DNA from: Clostridiaceae bacterium
GTDB lineage: Bacteria > Bacillota > Clostridia > UBA1212 > DUPL01
NCBI GenBank assembly: GCA_012838385.1
Contig: DUPL01000074.1
Coordinates: 1 to 44,952, forward strand
Direction: 5' to 3'
Length of the DNA: 44,952 nucleotides
Below, piece by piece: positions 8,807-16,320 of the stretch (within the stretch, counting starts at the first letter, position 1; every line of letters begins with the position of its first letter). The notes beneath the pieces were generated by a model that ran no database searches, was not told the DNA's origin, and worked only from the letters and a program-made list of their open reading frames with translations. A program made the position numbers and the translations under genes.

Positions 8807-9229
8807 ATGAGAGTATTTCTGTTTGCAAAAGACATGCTAATAAAGTACAAGCGTTTCATTATGTTCTGCATGGTTGGCATACTCAACACCGCTGTAACAT
8901 ATGTTGTATACCGCATATTACTGTATTTTAGTATTAATTTTCAGATAGCAAATGCCATAGGCGACATTGCTGGTGGTGTGAACAGCTATTTATGGAACAG
9001 GTTCTGGGTTTTTAAAGACTCAAAGGTAAAAACCATGGAGTCGGCCCCCAGGTTTGTTGTTACGTTTTTGGTGTACATGTTTGCCTCTTGGCTTCTTATG
9101 ATGCTTAGTGTAGATTTTATAGGTATTGACGAAAGATGGGCAAAGCTTTTGGTGCTTCCCATTACCACGATTTTAAACTATTTCATGAACAAGGTGTGGA
9201 CCTTTGCAAAGAGAAGACATGTAGAGTAA
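8807..9229 (+). CDS. GtrA-like membrane protein
   Basis: A 140-residue protein with four hydrophobic segments, matching the GtrA/DPMS-like family (RFIMFCMVGILNTAVTY, then NSYLWNRFWVF, and a second half ending LNYFMNKVWTF). Family members are thought to flip polyprenyl-phosphate-linked sugars across the membrane or to support such glycosyltransferases in O-antigen, teichoic acid or arabinogalactan modification. The start at ATG 8807 has GGAGG (8797-8801) five bases upstream. An earlier in-frame codon at 8783 would fall at or before the predicted transcription start. The sodium-pump decarboxylase genes follow but have their own promoter. A GT-C-like membrane protein lies 1.6 kb downstream and could use the flipped donor; this is inference. 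Confidence 0.85.
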   Translation: MRVFLFAKDMLIKYKRFIMFCMVGILNTAVTYVVYRILLYFSINFQIANAIGDIAGGVNSYLWNRFWVFKDSKVKTMESAPRFVVTFLVYMFASWLLMMLSVDFIGIDERWAKLLVLPITTILNYFMNKVWTFAKRRHVE

Positions 9230-9256
9230 AAATTCTTATGCACAATAACCATATTG

Positions 9257-9265
9257 TGATATAAT
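9257..9265 (+). promoter_or_regulatory. Extended -10 promoter of the decarboxylase beta-subunit gene
   Basis: TGATATAAT (9257-9265) is a TGn extended -10 with a weak -35. The predicted start is about 45 bases ahead of TTG 9316. Confidence 0.55.
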
Positions 9266-9315
9266 GTTTTGAGGGCATTTTTCATGTTCCTAATTTGCTA
9301 AAGGAGAGAAGCTGT

Positions 9316-10479
9316 TTGAGTTTTTTTTCGAATTTTGAGTTTCTTATTCATAGTATTAAAAGTGTAACACCTCAGCAAGTGGTGATGTATGTAATTGGAG
9401 GCTTGCTAATATGGCTGGCGCTCAAGTGGGATTTCGAGCCCGCTTTAGTCATGCCAATGGGATTTGGCGCAATTCTTGTAAATATTCCCTTCAGCGGCGT
9501 GGTAACCCAGCAGATGGAAGGACTTGACGAGCCGGTAGTCGGTATTCTTGACTGGCTATATGAAGTGGGAATCGGCGCTTCCGAAGCCATGCCCATTCTA
9601 TTGTTTATTGGCATAGGTGCAATGATTGACTTTGGACCACTGCTTTCTAATCCAAAGATGCTGTTCTTTGGAGCGGCTGCCCAGTTTGGTATATTCCTGA
9701 CACTGTTGGTTGCACTTCTGTTTGGGTTTGATATAAAAGATGCGGCATCCATAGGCATTATCGGCGCAGCTGATGGACCCACCTCAATACTTGTATCACA
9801 GGTTCTTAAGAGCGAATACGTAGGTGCAATTGCTGTGGCTGCATATTCATATATGGCTCTGGTTCCAACGATTCAGCCTTTTGCTATTAAACTCGTTACC
9901 ACCAAAAAAGAGCGCATGATAAGAATGCCATACAACCCAAAATCAGTTTCCAGAACTACAAGGATTCTGTTCCCCATATTCGTTACTGTAATTGCAGGTT
10001 TTGTTGCTCCAGCCTCTATTGCTTTGGTTGGAATGCTTATGTTTGGCAACTTGCTACGTGAATGCATGAAGTTGGACAACCTCAGCCAGACAGCGCAGAC
10101 AAGCCTTGCCAACCTTATAACCATACTACTTGGCCTTACCATAGCATCCACAATGAAGGCAGACAAGTTTGTAAGAATCGATACACTTATAATCATGCTG
10201 CTCGGTCTTTTTGCCTTTGTATTCGATACAATAGGCGGAGTGCTTTTTGCCAAGTTCATGAACCTGTTCTTGAAAGACGGCAAGAAAATCAACCCAATGG
10301 TTGGTGCTGCAGGTATATCGGCATTCCCAATGTCGGCTAGAGTTATTCAGAAGATGGCATTGAAAGAGGACAACCAGAACCACCTGCTCATGCATGCGGT
10401 TGGTGCAAACGTTGCAGGCCAGATTGCATCGGTGGTTGCAGGAGGAATCATACTGTCCTTGGTAAAGCAGCTATTGTAG
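9316..10479 (+). CDS. Sodium ion-translocating decarboxylase beta subunit (OadB/GcdB/MmdB family)
   Basis: About 387 residues, rich in membrane helices. It belongs to the beta-subunit family of biotin-dependent Na+-pumping decarboxylases (oxaloacetate, glutaconyl-CoA or methylmalonyl-CoA). The diagnostic segment IGAADGPTSI is present; its Asp153 matches the aspartate essential for decarboxylation and Na+ transport in OadB. Other conserved stretches are MLFFGAAAQFGIF, NPMVGAAGISAFP and HAMGANV-like HAVGANVAGQ. The start is TTG 9316, nine bases after AAGGAG (9301-9306); an in-frame TTG at 9295 lies before that ribosome site. The gamma subunit follows 30 bases downstream. The carboxyltransferase and biotin-carrier subunits are not adjacent, so the acyl substrate cannot be assigned. 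Confidence 0.9.
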   Translation: MSFFSNFEFLIHSIKSVTPQQVVMYVIGGLLIWLALKWDFEPALVMPMGFGAILVNIPFSGVVTQQMEGLDEPVVGILDWLYEVGIGASEAMPILLFIGIGAMIDFGPLLSNPKMLFFGAAAQFGIFLTLLVALLFGFDIKDAASIGIIGAADGPTSILVSQVLKSEYVGAIAVAAYSYMALVPTIQPFAIKLVTTKKERMIRMPYNPKSVSRTTRILFPIFVTVIAGFVAPASIALVGMLMFGNLLRECMKLDNLSQTAQTSLANLITILLGLTIASTMKADKFVRIDTLIIMLLGLFAFVFDTIGGVLFAKFMNLFLKDGKKINPMVGAAGISAFPMSARVIQKMALKEDNQNHLLMHAVGANVAGQIASVVAGGIILSLVKQLL

Positions 10480-10509
10480 ACAGTAGGCTAATGTGAAAGG
10501 GATGATATT

Positions 10510-10653
10510 ATGGATTGGAATTTGATTAAAGAAGGCTTGCTAATAATGCTTAAGGGAATGACTGGTATCTTCGTTGTGATGCTGGTTATCTACCTGTTCA
10601 TACATCTTTTATCCTGGATAACGAACAGGAAAGCAAACGAAGAAAAAAATTGA
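10510..10653 (+). CDS. Short OadG-like gamma subunit of the sodium-pump decarboxylase
   Basis: A 47-residue protein, starting MDWNLIKEGLLIMLKGM, with one membrane helix (about residues 17-37) and a charged cytoplasmic tail NRKANEEKN. This is the layout of OAD gamma subunits, which anchor the alpha and beta subunits, but it is shorter than typical OadG (about 80 residues). AAAGGG (10496-10501) sits eight bases before ATG 10510. It follows the beta subunit by 30 bases and is followed directly by a terminator, so the two make a bicistronic operon. The assignment rests mainly on position, size and topology. Confidence 0.65.
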   Translation: MDWNLIKEGLLIMLKGMTGIFVVMLVIYLFIHLLSWITNRKANEEKN

Positions 10654-10662
10654 ATCGGAATC

Positions 10663-10693
10663 AAGGCTGCCAGAAAACGGGCAGCCTTTTCCT
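10663..10693 (+). terminator. Rho-independent terminator of the oadB-oadG-like operon
   Basis: AAGGCTGCC (10663-10671) pairs with GGCAGCCTT (10680-10688) around an 8-base loop, followed by a T-rich run. It lies ten bases after the gamma-subunit stop codon. Confidence 0.88.
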
Positions 10694-10705
10694 TTAATAT
10701 TCTTC

Positions 10706-10734
10706 TTGTTGATATTGGGAATATAATGTATAAT
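10706..10734 (+). promoter_or_regulatory. Predicted promoter of the GT-C-like membrane protein gene
   Basis: TTGTTG (10706-10711), a 17-base spacer and perfect TATAAT (10729-10734). Confidence 0.65.
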
Positions 10735-10793
10735 CAAATGCGAAGGAAATATAACAATAATATACAAAAGAAAAAGCATATACGGAGGACACC

Positions 10794-12590
10794 ATGCACA
10801 GAAGGACCACCATTCGGAGCATTGTACGAATCATTTTGTTTGTAAATCTTTTATCTGCAACATATATTTTTACTTGCAGTCTTCAAAAGCAGGACAACCC
10901 ACTGCTCACTTTCTTGACCGTCGGTACAATTTTTGCTTTTTTGCTAGTTTTGTTGAATCCTCACTTTGGCAGATACACCAGCGACATGCAAAACGTACCT
11001 ACAACACTGCTACTCATTCTGATACTGGCGTTTCAGGTTCTTGCCAGGTTGTTTGTACTTTCATATGCAGATAATGTAGATCTGGTCTCATTAATAACAT
11101 TAGGTATAATTGCGGCCGGACTAATTAGCTCTCTAATTGCGTTTTTAATTGCCAAAATCATTTACACGGAAAAGGAAGGGCTTTTAACTGTCTTTTTGAT
11201 GACTCTGAATCCTTTACATGTTTATCTTGGTAACGGTAATCTTGCATATTTTATAGCCGAAACAATGATATTAATGTCCGTTCTGCTGGTTCTCTACTCG
11301 TTTATGCACAATTCAAAAACCTTTGCACTTCTGACAACTATTTGCGCGAGCATTGCATTTATTTCAGCATCAACACTGAACTTTGCATACATGCTCATGG
11401 TTTTTCCTTTTTGCTTCTTCTACCTGCTAAAGTGTATAGACAGGATTAGAAGCTCCAGCTATGCATTAAGATTCCTGTACTTTTTTGGAACTTCTGGACT
11501 TGTTGTAGCAATATCGCTTTTAGTAGACGAAATGATTGGAACAAGCTTCTGGGACGTAATTAAATTAAACAACGTCACCGGGAGCAGTGCTTATGAAAAA
11601 ATATCCGAGGTTTCTTCACGGATAACGGAAATATGGGGCGGTTCCATAAACACGGGTAATGATACAATCAACTATATTTCCTCCGTACTCTTTGTTCTTT
11701 TAATATTCAGCCTTATTGCTGGCATATTTAATGCAATGAAGGATCTTTTGATTGAATATGTATTGATTGCAACGTATCCTTTAATCCTTACTACAGCATA
11801 TATCTTTATGCCTTTTGACAACAAAACCATTCTGGCAGCAACGCCTTTTATAGCTATAACTGCATCGTTCGGTATAACAGGTGCATTTGCCTTCATACCA
11901 GCATCACTGAAGGAATACCATACTACCTTGAAAACAAAACCTGATATTGAAATCCAGCTGGATGATTCCTTCACCCTGCCGGGCAGATGGGGACCCATAC
12001 TGTCTGTGGATGTAAAAGAAAGTACAGAGCAGCTATTGTACAGTACAGAAAATGACAACGATATGGAGAAAGAACCAGCCATCCCTAACTCGGACCAATA
12101 TGATGAAAATCTTGACCCTATGCTGGATGAAATGGAAACAACAAATTGGTCCGAGCAAAACACAGAAAACACAGAGCAGCTCGAGGTTCAAGAAGAAGTT
12201 CAGGATATACATACTGAAGAAGTTGATGAGGAGCAAGCTGGTGACAACGATGTACTTGAAATTCTGGAGTTTTCAGTACCTGAGATAGAGGAGAAGGAAG
12301 AGAAGACTGAGCTTGAGAAAGTATATGAGATGTTTGACGTAAGTGTACCGAAACGTAGTATAAAGAATGACGATTTTGATAACATATCCTTCTCTGCAAC
12401 CAACATATATCCTAAAGAAGATTCGGGCTACAGTGAAAAGAAGTTTACCTTGAAGAGGGCATATATTAACAGTGGTTTGAAGTTTTCAAAGGAAGACTCA
12501 AAAGTTGATTCTGAGGAAACCGGGAACACCATAGATGCAATGGTTGACATGTTGTTCGAAAATAAAAACGATAAAAAACGTAAAAAGTAG
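10794..12590 (+). CDS. Polytopic membrane protein, GT-C/GT39-like, with a long acidic cytoplasmic tail
   Basis: A 598-residue protein in two parts. Residues 1 to about 370 contain roughly ten or more hydrophobic helices. The segment FLMTLNPLHVYLGNGN followed by AETMILMSVLLVLY resembles the helix-NP-loop-helix pattern of GT-C glycosyltransferases that use polyprenyl-phosphate sugars (GT39/PMT-like). I cannot identify the catalytic acidic pair with certainty; SYADNVD in an early loop is a candidate. Residues from about 375 to 598 are hydrophilic, strongly acidic and probably disordered (for example VQEEVQDIHTEEVDEE), ending in a basic NDKKRKK. CGGAGG lies nine bases before ATG 10794. It is monocistronic and precedes lexA, which has its own promoter. 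The tail is not a family feature I recognise. Function is unproven. Confidence 0.5.
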   Translation: MHRRTTIRSIVRIILFVNLLSATYIFTCSLQKQDNPLLTFLTVGTIFAFLLVLLNPHFGRYTSDMQNVPTTLLLILILAFQVLARLFVLSYADNVDLVSLITLGIIAAGLISSLIAFLIAKIIYTEKEGLLTVFLMTLNPLHVYLGNGNLAYFIAETMILMSVLLVLYSFMHNSKTFALLTTICASIAFISASTLNFAYMLMVFPFCFFYLLKCIDRIRSSSYALRFLYFFGTSGLVVAISLLVDEMIGTSFWDVIKLNNVTGSSAYEKISEVSSRITEIWGGSINTGNDTINYISSVLFVLLIFSLIAGIFNAMKDLLIEYVLIATYPLILTTAYIFMPFDNKTILAATPFIAITASFGITGAFAFIPASLKEYHTTLKTKPDIEIQLDDSFTLPGRWGPILSVDVKESTEQLLYSTENDNDMEKEPAIPNSDQYDENLDPMLDEMETTNWSEQNTENTEQLEVQEEVQDIHTEEVDEEQAGDNDVLEILEFSVPEIEEKEEKTELEKVYEMFDVSVPKRSIKNDDFDNISFSATNIYPKEDSGYSEKKFTLKRAYINSGLKFSKEDSKVDSEETGNTIDAMVDMLFENKNDKKRKK

Positions 12591-12610
12591 ATATTTGTTC
12601 GATAAAAAGT

Positions 12611-12639
12611 TTGCTCGGAACATTTTAGTATGCTATACT
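12611..12639 (+). promoter_or_regulatory. Predicted promoter of lexA
   Basis: TTGCTC (12611-12616), a 17-base spacer and TATACT (12634-12639). GAAC (12618-12621) and GTTC (12640-12643) half-sites occur in and beside it, but no GAAC-N4-GTTC box is complete, unlike at recA. Confidence 0.55.
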
Positions 12640-12672
12640 GTTCATAACAAATAATAGGAGGTTTCAGCTTAA

Positions 12673-13314
12673 ATGGCTAGAAAGAAGAACACACCGACAC
12701 CGAAACAGCAGGAAATTCTGGATTTTATTGAAGCATATATACGAGATAACGGTTATCCGCCTTCAATTAGAGAAATCTGTGCTGCTGTCAACTTGAAATC
12801 ATCCTCCACTGTATATACACATCTTGAGGCATTGAAGAGAAAAGGTTACATAGAAAGAGATGATTCAAAAACAAGAGGTATAAGGCTTACTGGTACCAAA
12901 AATGTTGTGAATCCTTTTTTGAATATTGATTTTGACGCACCTGTAGTTCAGGTTCCAGTTATAGGGAAGATTACTGCTGGCGCGCCAATTCTTGCTGTCG
13001 AAAATATTGAGAGAACATTTCCTGTCCCCCGGGATTTTACCAGCAGCAAGGAAACATTCATGCTTAATGTTGTGGGCGACAGCATGGTCGAAGCAGGCAT
13101 CCTTGATGGAGACATGGTTCTTGTAGCAAGACAGAACACTGCAAATGATGGCGATATTGTTGTAGCTCTTCTTGAGGACGAGGCCACAGTAAAAACCTTT
13201 TACAGGGAAGAAAACTGTTATCGCCTCCAGCCTGAAAACAGGTATCTGAAGGCGATTTACGTAAATGAGCTGATTATTCTCGGAAAGGTTATTGGAGTGT
13301 TCAGAAAGCTATAA
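12673..13314 (+). CDS. lexA: SOS repressor LexA
   Basis: A 213-residue repressor and self-cleaving serine protease of the SOS response. The N-terminal winged helix (residues 1-72) has the Gram-positive pattern YPPSIREICAAVNLKSSSTV. The cleavage site is Ala102-Gly103 in KITAGAP. The catalytic dyad is Ser137 (GDSMVEAGI) and Lys174 (ATVKTFYR). All parts needed for RecA-stimulated autocleavage are present. AGGAGG lies about ten bases before ATG 12673. Its last six bases overlap the 3' end of miaA on the opposite strand. Autoregulation is expected for the family, but the promoter region shows only half-sites of the box seen clearly at recA. Confidence 0.97.
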   Translation: MARKKNTPTPKQQEILDFIEAYIRDNGYPPSIREICAAVNLKSSSTVYTHLEALKRKGYIERDDSKTRGIRLTGTKNVVNPFLNIDFDAPVVQVPVIGKITAGAPILAVENIERTFPVPRDFTSSKETFMLNVVGDSMVEAGILDGDMVLVARQNTANDGDIVVALLEDEATVKTFYREENCYRLQPENRYLKAIYVNELIILGKVIGVFRKL

Positions 13315-14238
13315 TGAATATATATTCTTCAACTCCTCTATTGTTACCCAGTTAACCCATTTGGGTTTTCTGAACCAGGTTATTTGTCTTTTTGCATATC
13401 TCCTTGTATTTAATTTAATTTTATCAATACTCTCTTCGAGAGTACACTTGTTATCAAGATACTCAAGGATCTCCTTGTATCCAATTCCCTGCAATGCTGT
13501 CTTGCTCAGTGTGGGCGAGGGGCTTATGCCTTTTAAATAGGCCTCGATGCATTTCTCCCTTATGCCTGTTACTTCTTCAACCAGGCCCATCTCTACCATT
13601 TTCTCCGCCCTTTCGTCTATTCTTTTGTACAATAGCTCCCTGTCCATTTGTACTGCGTATACTACATACTCTATATCGCTTTTGACGCTTTTTGACAATG
13701 CGTTTCTTTCTTCCTGAGTCATACCTGTCAGCTTTGACAGCTCGATTGCCCTTACAACCCTTTTTATATTGTTTGCATGTATGTTTTCCGCAGCCTTTGG
13801 GTCAATTTCCTTCAATTTTGCATGAAGTGCTTCGGCTCCGTGTTTTTTTGCATAATCGTACAAAGCTTTTCTTAGTTCAGAATCTGATTCGGATTCTACA
13901 TATTGTATGTTATCAACAAGGGAATTAACATATAATCCAGTACCCCCAACCAGTATAGGAGTCCTGCCTCTATTTGCAATTTCTTTTATGCAGCAAACAG
14001 CCATGTCCTTGTATGTGGCAACGTCAAAGGTTTCATATGGCTCTACAATATCCAGCATATGATGGGGTATTCCACGCCTTTCCTCAATGACAGGTTTTGC
14101 TGTCCCTATATCCATGCCTTTGTACACCTGCATTGAGTCGCAGGAAACAATCTCCCCATTCAGTTTCTCCGCCAAGTCTATTGATATGCCCGTCTTTCCG
14201 GATGCGGTCGGTCCTGTAATCACAATCGCCTTTATCAT
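13309..14238 (-). CDS. miaA: tRNA dimethylallyltransferase MiaA
   Basis: A 309-residue enzyme that adds a dimethylallyl group to N6 of A37 in tRNAs reading UNN codons. The P-loop GPTASGKT is at residues 9-16, followed by the family motif SCDSMQVYKGMDIGTAKP and further on VGGTGLY. The C-terminal region has TRRYAKRQITWFRK, the tRNA-binding signature. ATG 14238 overlaps the end of mutL by four bases (ATGA), so translation is coupled. It is the last gene of the long radC-mre-min-mutL run. hfq, which often follows miaA in Firmicutes, is not present. The 3' end overlaps lexA by six bases tail to tail and no terminator is visible. Confidence 0.96.
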   Translation of the reverse strand: MIKAIVITGPTASGKTGISIDLAEKLNGEIVSCDSMQVYKGMDIGTAKPVIEERRGIPHHMLDIVEPYETFDVATYKDMAVCCIKEIANRGRTPILVGGTGLYVNSLVDNIQYVESESDSELRKALYDYAKKHGAEALHAKLKEIDPKAAENIHANNIKRVVRAIELSKLTGMTQEERNALSKSVKSDIEYVVYAVQMDRELLYKRIDERAEKMVEMGLVEEVTGIREKCIEAYLKGISPSPTLSKTALQGIGYKEILEYLDNKCTLEESIDKIKLNTRRYAKRQITWFRKPKWVNWVTIEELKNIYSL

Positions 14239-16115
14239 TTTCTCTTGAACCTTTTCTCTATCTCATATTTCGTAATCTCAATAACAATTGGTCTGCCATG
14301 CGGACAGGTGAAAGGATTATCCAATGTGCTCATTCTTCTAATCAGCTCCTCCATCTCCCTTAAGTCCAACCTTTTATTCGCTTTTACTGCTGCCTTACAA
14401 GCCATTTGGAATATTGTCTCGTCATTGTACAAAGAGGTTTCTCCACCTGAAATAATATTGTCGAGACCTTCCTGGATGAACGAGTGTATATTTTCGTCAA
14501 GCAGAATAGTTGGCAGTGTTCTAATGATAACTGAAGCCGTGCCAAACTCCTCCATTTCCATTCCCAGTCTGGCAAAATAGTCAAAGTTGTTTTTTAGTGT
14601 CTGAAACTCTGACGGTGACAACTCCATTGTTATTGGAGACAAAAGCATTTGTACCATCGGCTCGCTTCCATTTATTATTCTTCTTAATTCTTCATACATT
14701 ATTCTTTCATGAGCAGCATGCTGATCCATCATGTAGAGCTTGCCCTCATGCTCGAACAAAATGTATGCATTCCATACCTGCCCAATTATTCTGGCAAATT
14801 CAAATACTTCATTCTCCCTTTTCTTATTCTCCGTCCTTTCCTGGATTATATTCTCCTGAGGCAAGGACTCTGCAACTACTGTCTCCTTAGCGACTTCAAC
14901 TGCGCTTTGCATTATCGGTATTTGCTCAGCTACCGCCTCTTCCTTTATTTCCTCTTCTTTTTCTTCCACTTCAACTTCAACTTCAACCTCCAGAGGAATT
15001 TCCTCTTCCTTTATCTTCAGGTACTGCTCAAAGGTCTCAAATGTAACAGGTTTGGTGTCATAACTCCTTTCCGTACTTTGGGTATGGTTTTGTATGGTTT
15101 TTGGAGTAGCTATTGAAGACTTTCTTCTGTCTTCAAACAATGCGCTCGTCACCGCCCTGTATATAACTTCAAAAACAAGGCCTTCGTTGTCAAATCTGAC
15201 CTCTATCTTGGCAGGATGCACATTCACATCCACATGCATTGGATTTATCTTTACCGACAATACGCAAAAAGGAAATTTCCCCTTCATGGCTAGGGTGCTG
15301 TAGGCCTTGTCCAAAGCAGCGGACAAGGTTTTGTTCTTTATGTATCTGCCGTTTACAAAAAATATCTGCCTGTTTCTGTTTGAATACATAAGAGAGATAT
15401 CCCCCACATAACCATTTACGTTTATATGGGATTCCTCATACTTTACCTCTTTCAGTTTAGTGGCGACGTCACGGCCGAATATCGCATATATTGTGCTTTG
15501 CAAATCTCCGTTGCCCGGAGTTTGTAGAACGGTTTTTCCATTTGAAACAAGTTTGAAAGACACATCTGGGTTTGCCAGCGCTATCTTTTCAATGGCATCG
15601 GTTACGTAGGATGCCTCCACATGGTCCTTTTTTAGGAATTTGTATCGGGCAGGTGTGTTGAAGAAAAGATCCATTACCTCCAACGTGGTACCCTTTGCGC
15701 AGCCTATCTCACTAACCTCTATCAGATCTCCACCTTCCAGGTGCACACATACGCCAACAGGGGCTTCCGCAGTTTTACTTACAAGTTTAACACGGCTTAC
15801 CGAAGCAATGCTTGGCAGGGCCTCTCCCCTGAAGCCAAGAGTATTTACATTCTCCAAATCCTCTGCAACTCTTATCTTGCTTGTTGCATGCTTGTCAAAG
15901 GCTAGCACCGCATCGTCAGGTTCAAATCCCTGACCATTGTCCGTTATCCTTATATACTTTATCCCACCGGATTTTATTTCAATGGATATATTGTCAGCAC
16001 CGGCATCTATTGAGTTTTCCACAAGTTCTTTAACCACAGACGCTGGTCTTTCGATTACTTCTCCTGCTGCTATTTTGTTTGCTGTAAGTTCATCAAGTAC
16101 TATTATCTTTCCCAT
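14235..16115 (-). CDS. mutL: DNA mismatch repair protein MutL
   Basis: About 626 residues. The N-terminal GHKL ATPase has ELVENSIDAGADNI, ITDNGQGF and GFRGEALPSIASV. The C-terminal domain carries the metal-binding endonuclease motif DQHAAHERIMYEE, which fits DQHA(x2)E(x4)E, and CPHGRP near the end. This is the nicking type of MutL found in bacteria without MutH. Between the domains is a low-complexity acidic linker encoded in part by hexamer repeats (14963-14992). The start is uncertain: ATG 16115 gives the conserved MGKIIVLDE, while ATG 16127 and GTG 16130 are also in frame. All overlap the 3' end of minE. AGGTGAT near 16126-16132 is the best ribosome site. mutS is not adjacent, and mutL-miaA instead continue the min gene run. 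Confidence 0.95.
   Translation of the reverse strand: MGKIIVLDELTANKIAAGEVIERPASVVKELVENSIDAGADNISIEIKSGGIKYIRITDNGQGFEPDDAVLAFDKHATSKIRVAEDLENVNTLGFRGEALPSIASVSRVKLVSKTAEAPVGVCVHLEGGDLIEVSEIGCAKGTTLEVMDLFFNTPARYKFLKKDHVEASYVTDAIEKIALANPDVSFKLVSNGKTVLQTPGNGDLQSTIYAIFGRDVATKLKEVKYEESHINVNGYVGDISLMYSNRNRQIFFVNGRYIKNKTLSAALDKAYSTLAMKGKFPFCVLSVKINPMHVDVNVHPAKIEVRFDNEGLVFEVIYRAVTSALFEDRRKSSIATPKTIQNHTQSTERSYDTKPVTFETFEQYLKIKEEEIPLEVEVEVEVEEKEEEIKEEAVAEQIPIMQSAVEVAKETVVAESLPQENIIQERTENKKRENEVFEFARIIGQVWNAYILFEHEGKLYMMDQHAAHERIMYEELRRIINGSEPMVQMLLSPITMELSPSEFQTLKNNFDYFARLGMEMEEFGTASVIIRTLPTILLDENIHSFIQEGLDNIISGGETSLYNDETIFQMACKAAVKANKRLDLREMEELIRRMSTLDNPFTCPHGRPIVIEITKYEIEKRFKRK
14963..14992 (-). 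repeat. Hexanucleotide tandem repeat in the MutL linker
   Basis: Five tandem 6-base units on the plus strand: CTTCCA, three exact CTTCAA copies, then CCTCCA. On the coding strand they encode alternating Glu-Val in the acidic linker. Copy changes would stay in frame and only lengthen or shorten the linker. Confidence 0.8.
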
Positions 16116-16320
16116 TGTTTTTCCCATCACCTATTTCAACTATTAATTCAAAAGATGCTCCCTTTGTATCTATATAGCTTGAAACCACATTCCTAATTTC
16201 CGCTTCAAGCATCTGCATTACATCATGGTCAACCTTTACTCTATCACTGTTTATACAGGACTTCAACCTGTTCTTTGCAATTTCCTTCGAGCCTATGTAA
16301 TTACCCTTGTTACGCCTCAT
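16093..16320 (-). CDS. minE: Cell division topological specificity factor MinE
   Basis: A 75-residue protein that stimulates the MinD ATPase and drives Min oscillation. The conserved core is recognisable: SKEIAKNRLKSCINSDR followed by the C-terminal dimerisation region from VKVDHDVMQMLEAEIRNVV onward. The start at ATG 16320 is preceded by AAAGGGGG with seven bases of spacing. An in-frame upstream codon at 16347 would read further into minD and lacks a ribosome site. It overlaps the end of minD by eleven bases and is overlapped by the start of mutL. The C-terminal end (GDGKNNGKDNST) is hydrophilic and variable. Confidence 0.88.
   Translation of the reverse strand: MRRNKGNYIGSKEIAKNRLKSCINSDRVKVDHDVMQMLEAEIRNVVSSYIDTKGASFELIVEIGDGKNNGKDNST

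Noticed and set aside
12598-12643. SOS box at lexA
   Set aside because: Only isolated GTTC/GAAC half-sites with wrong spacing; not reported as a site.
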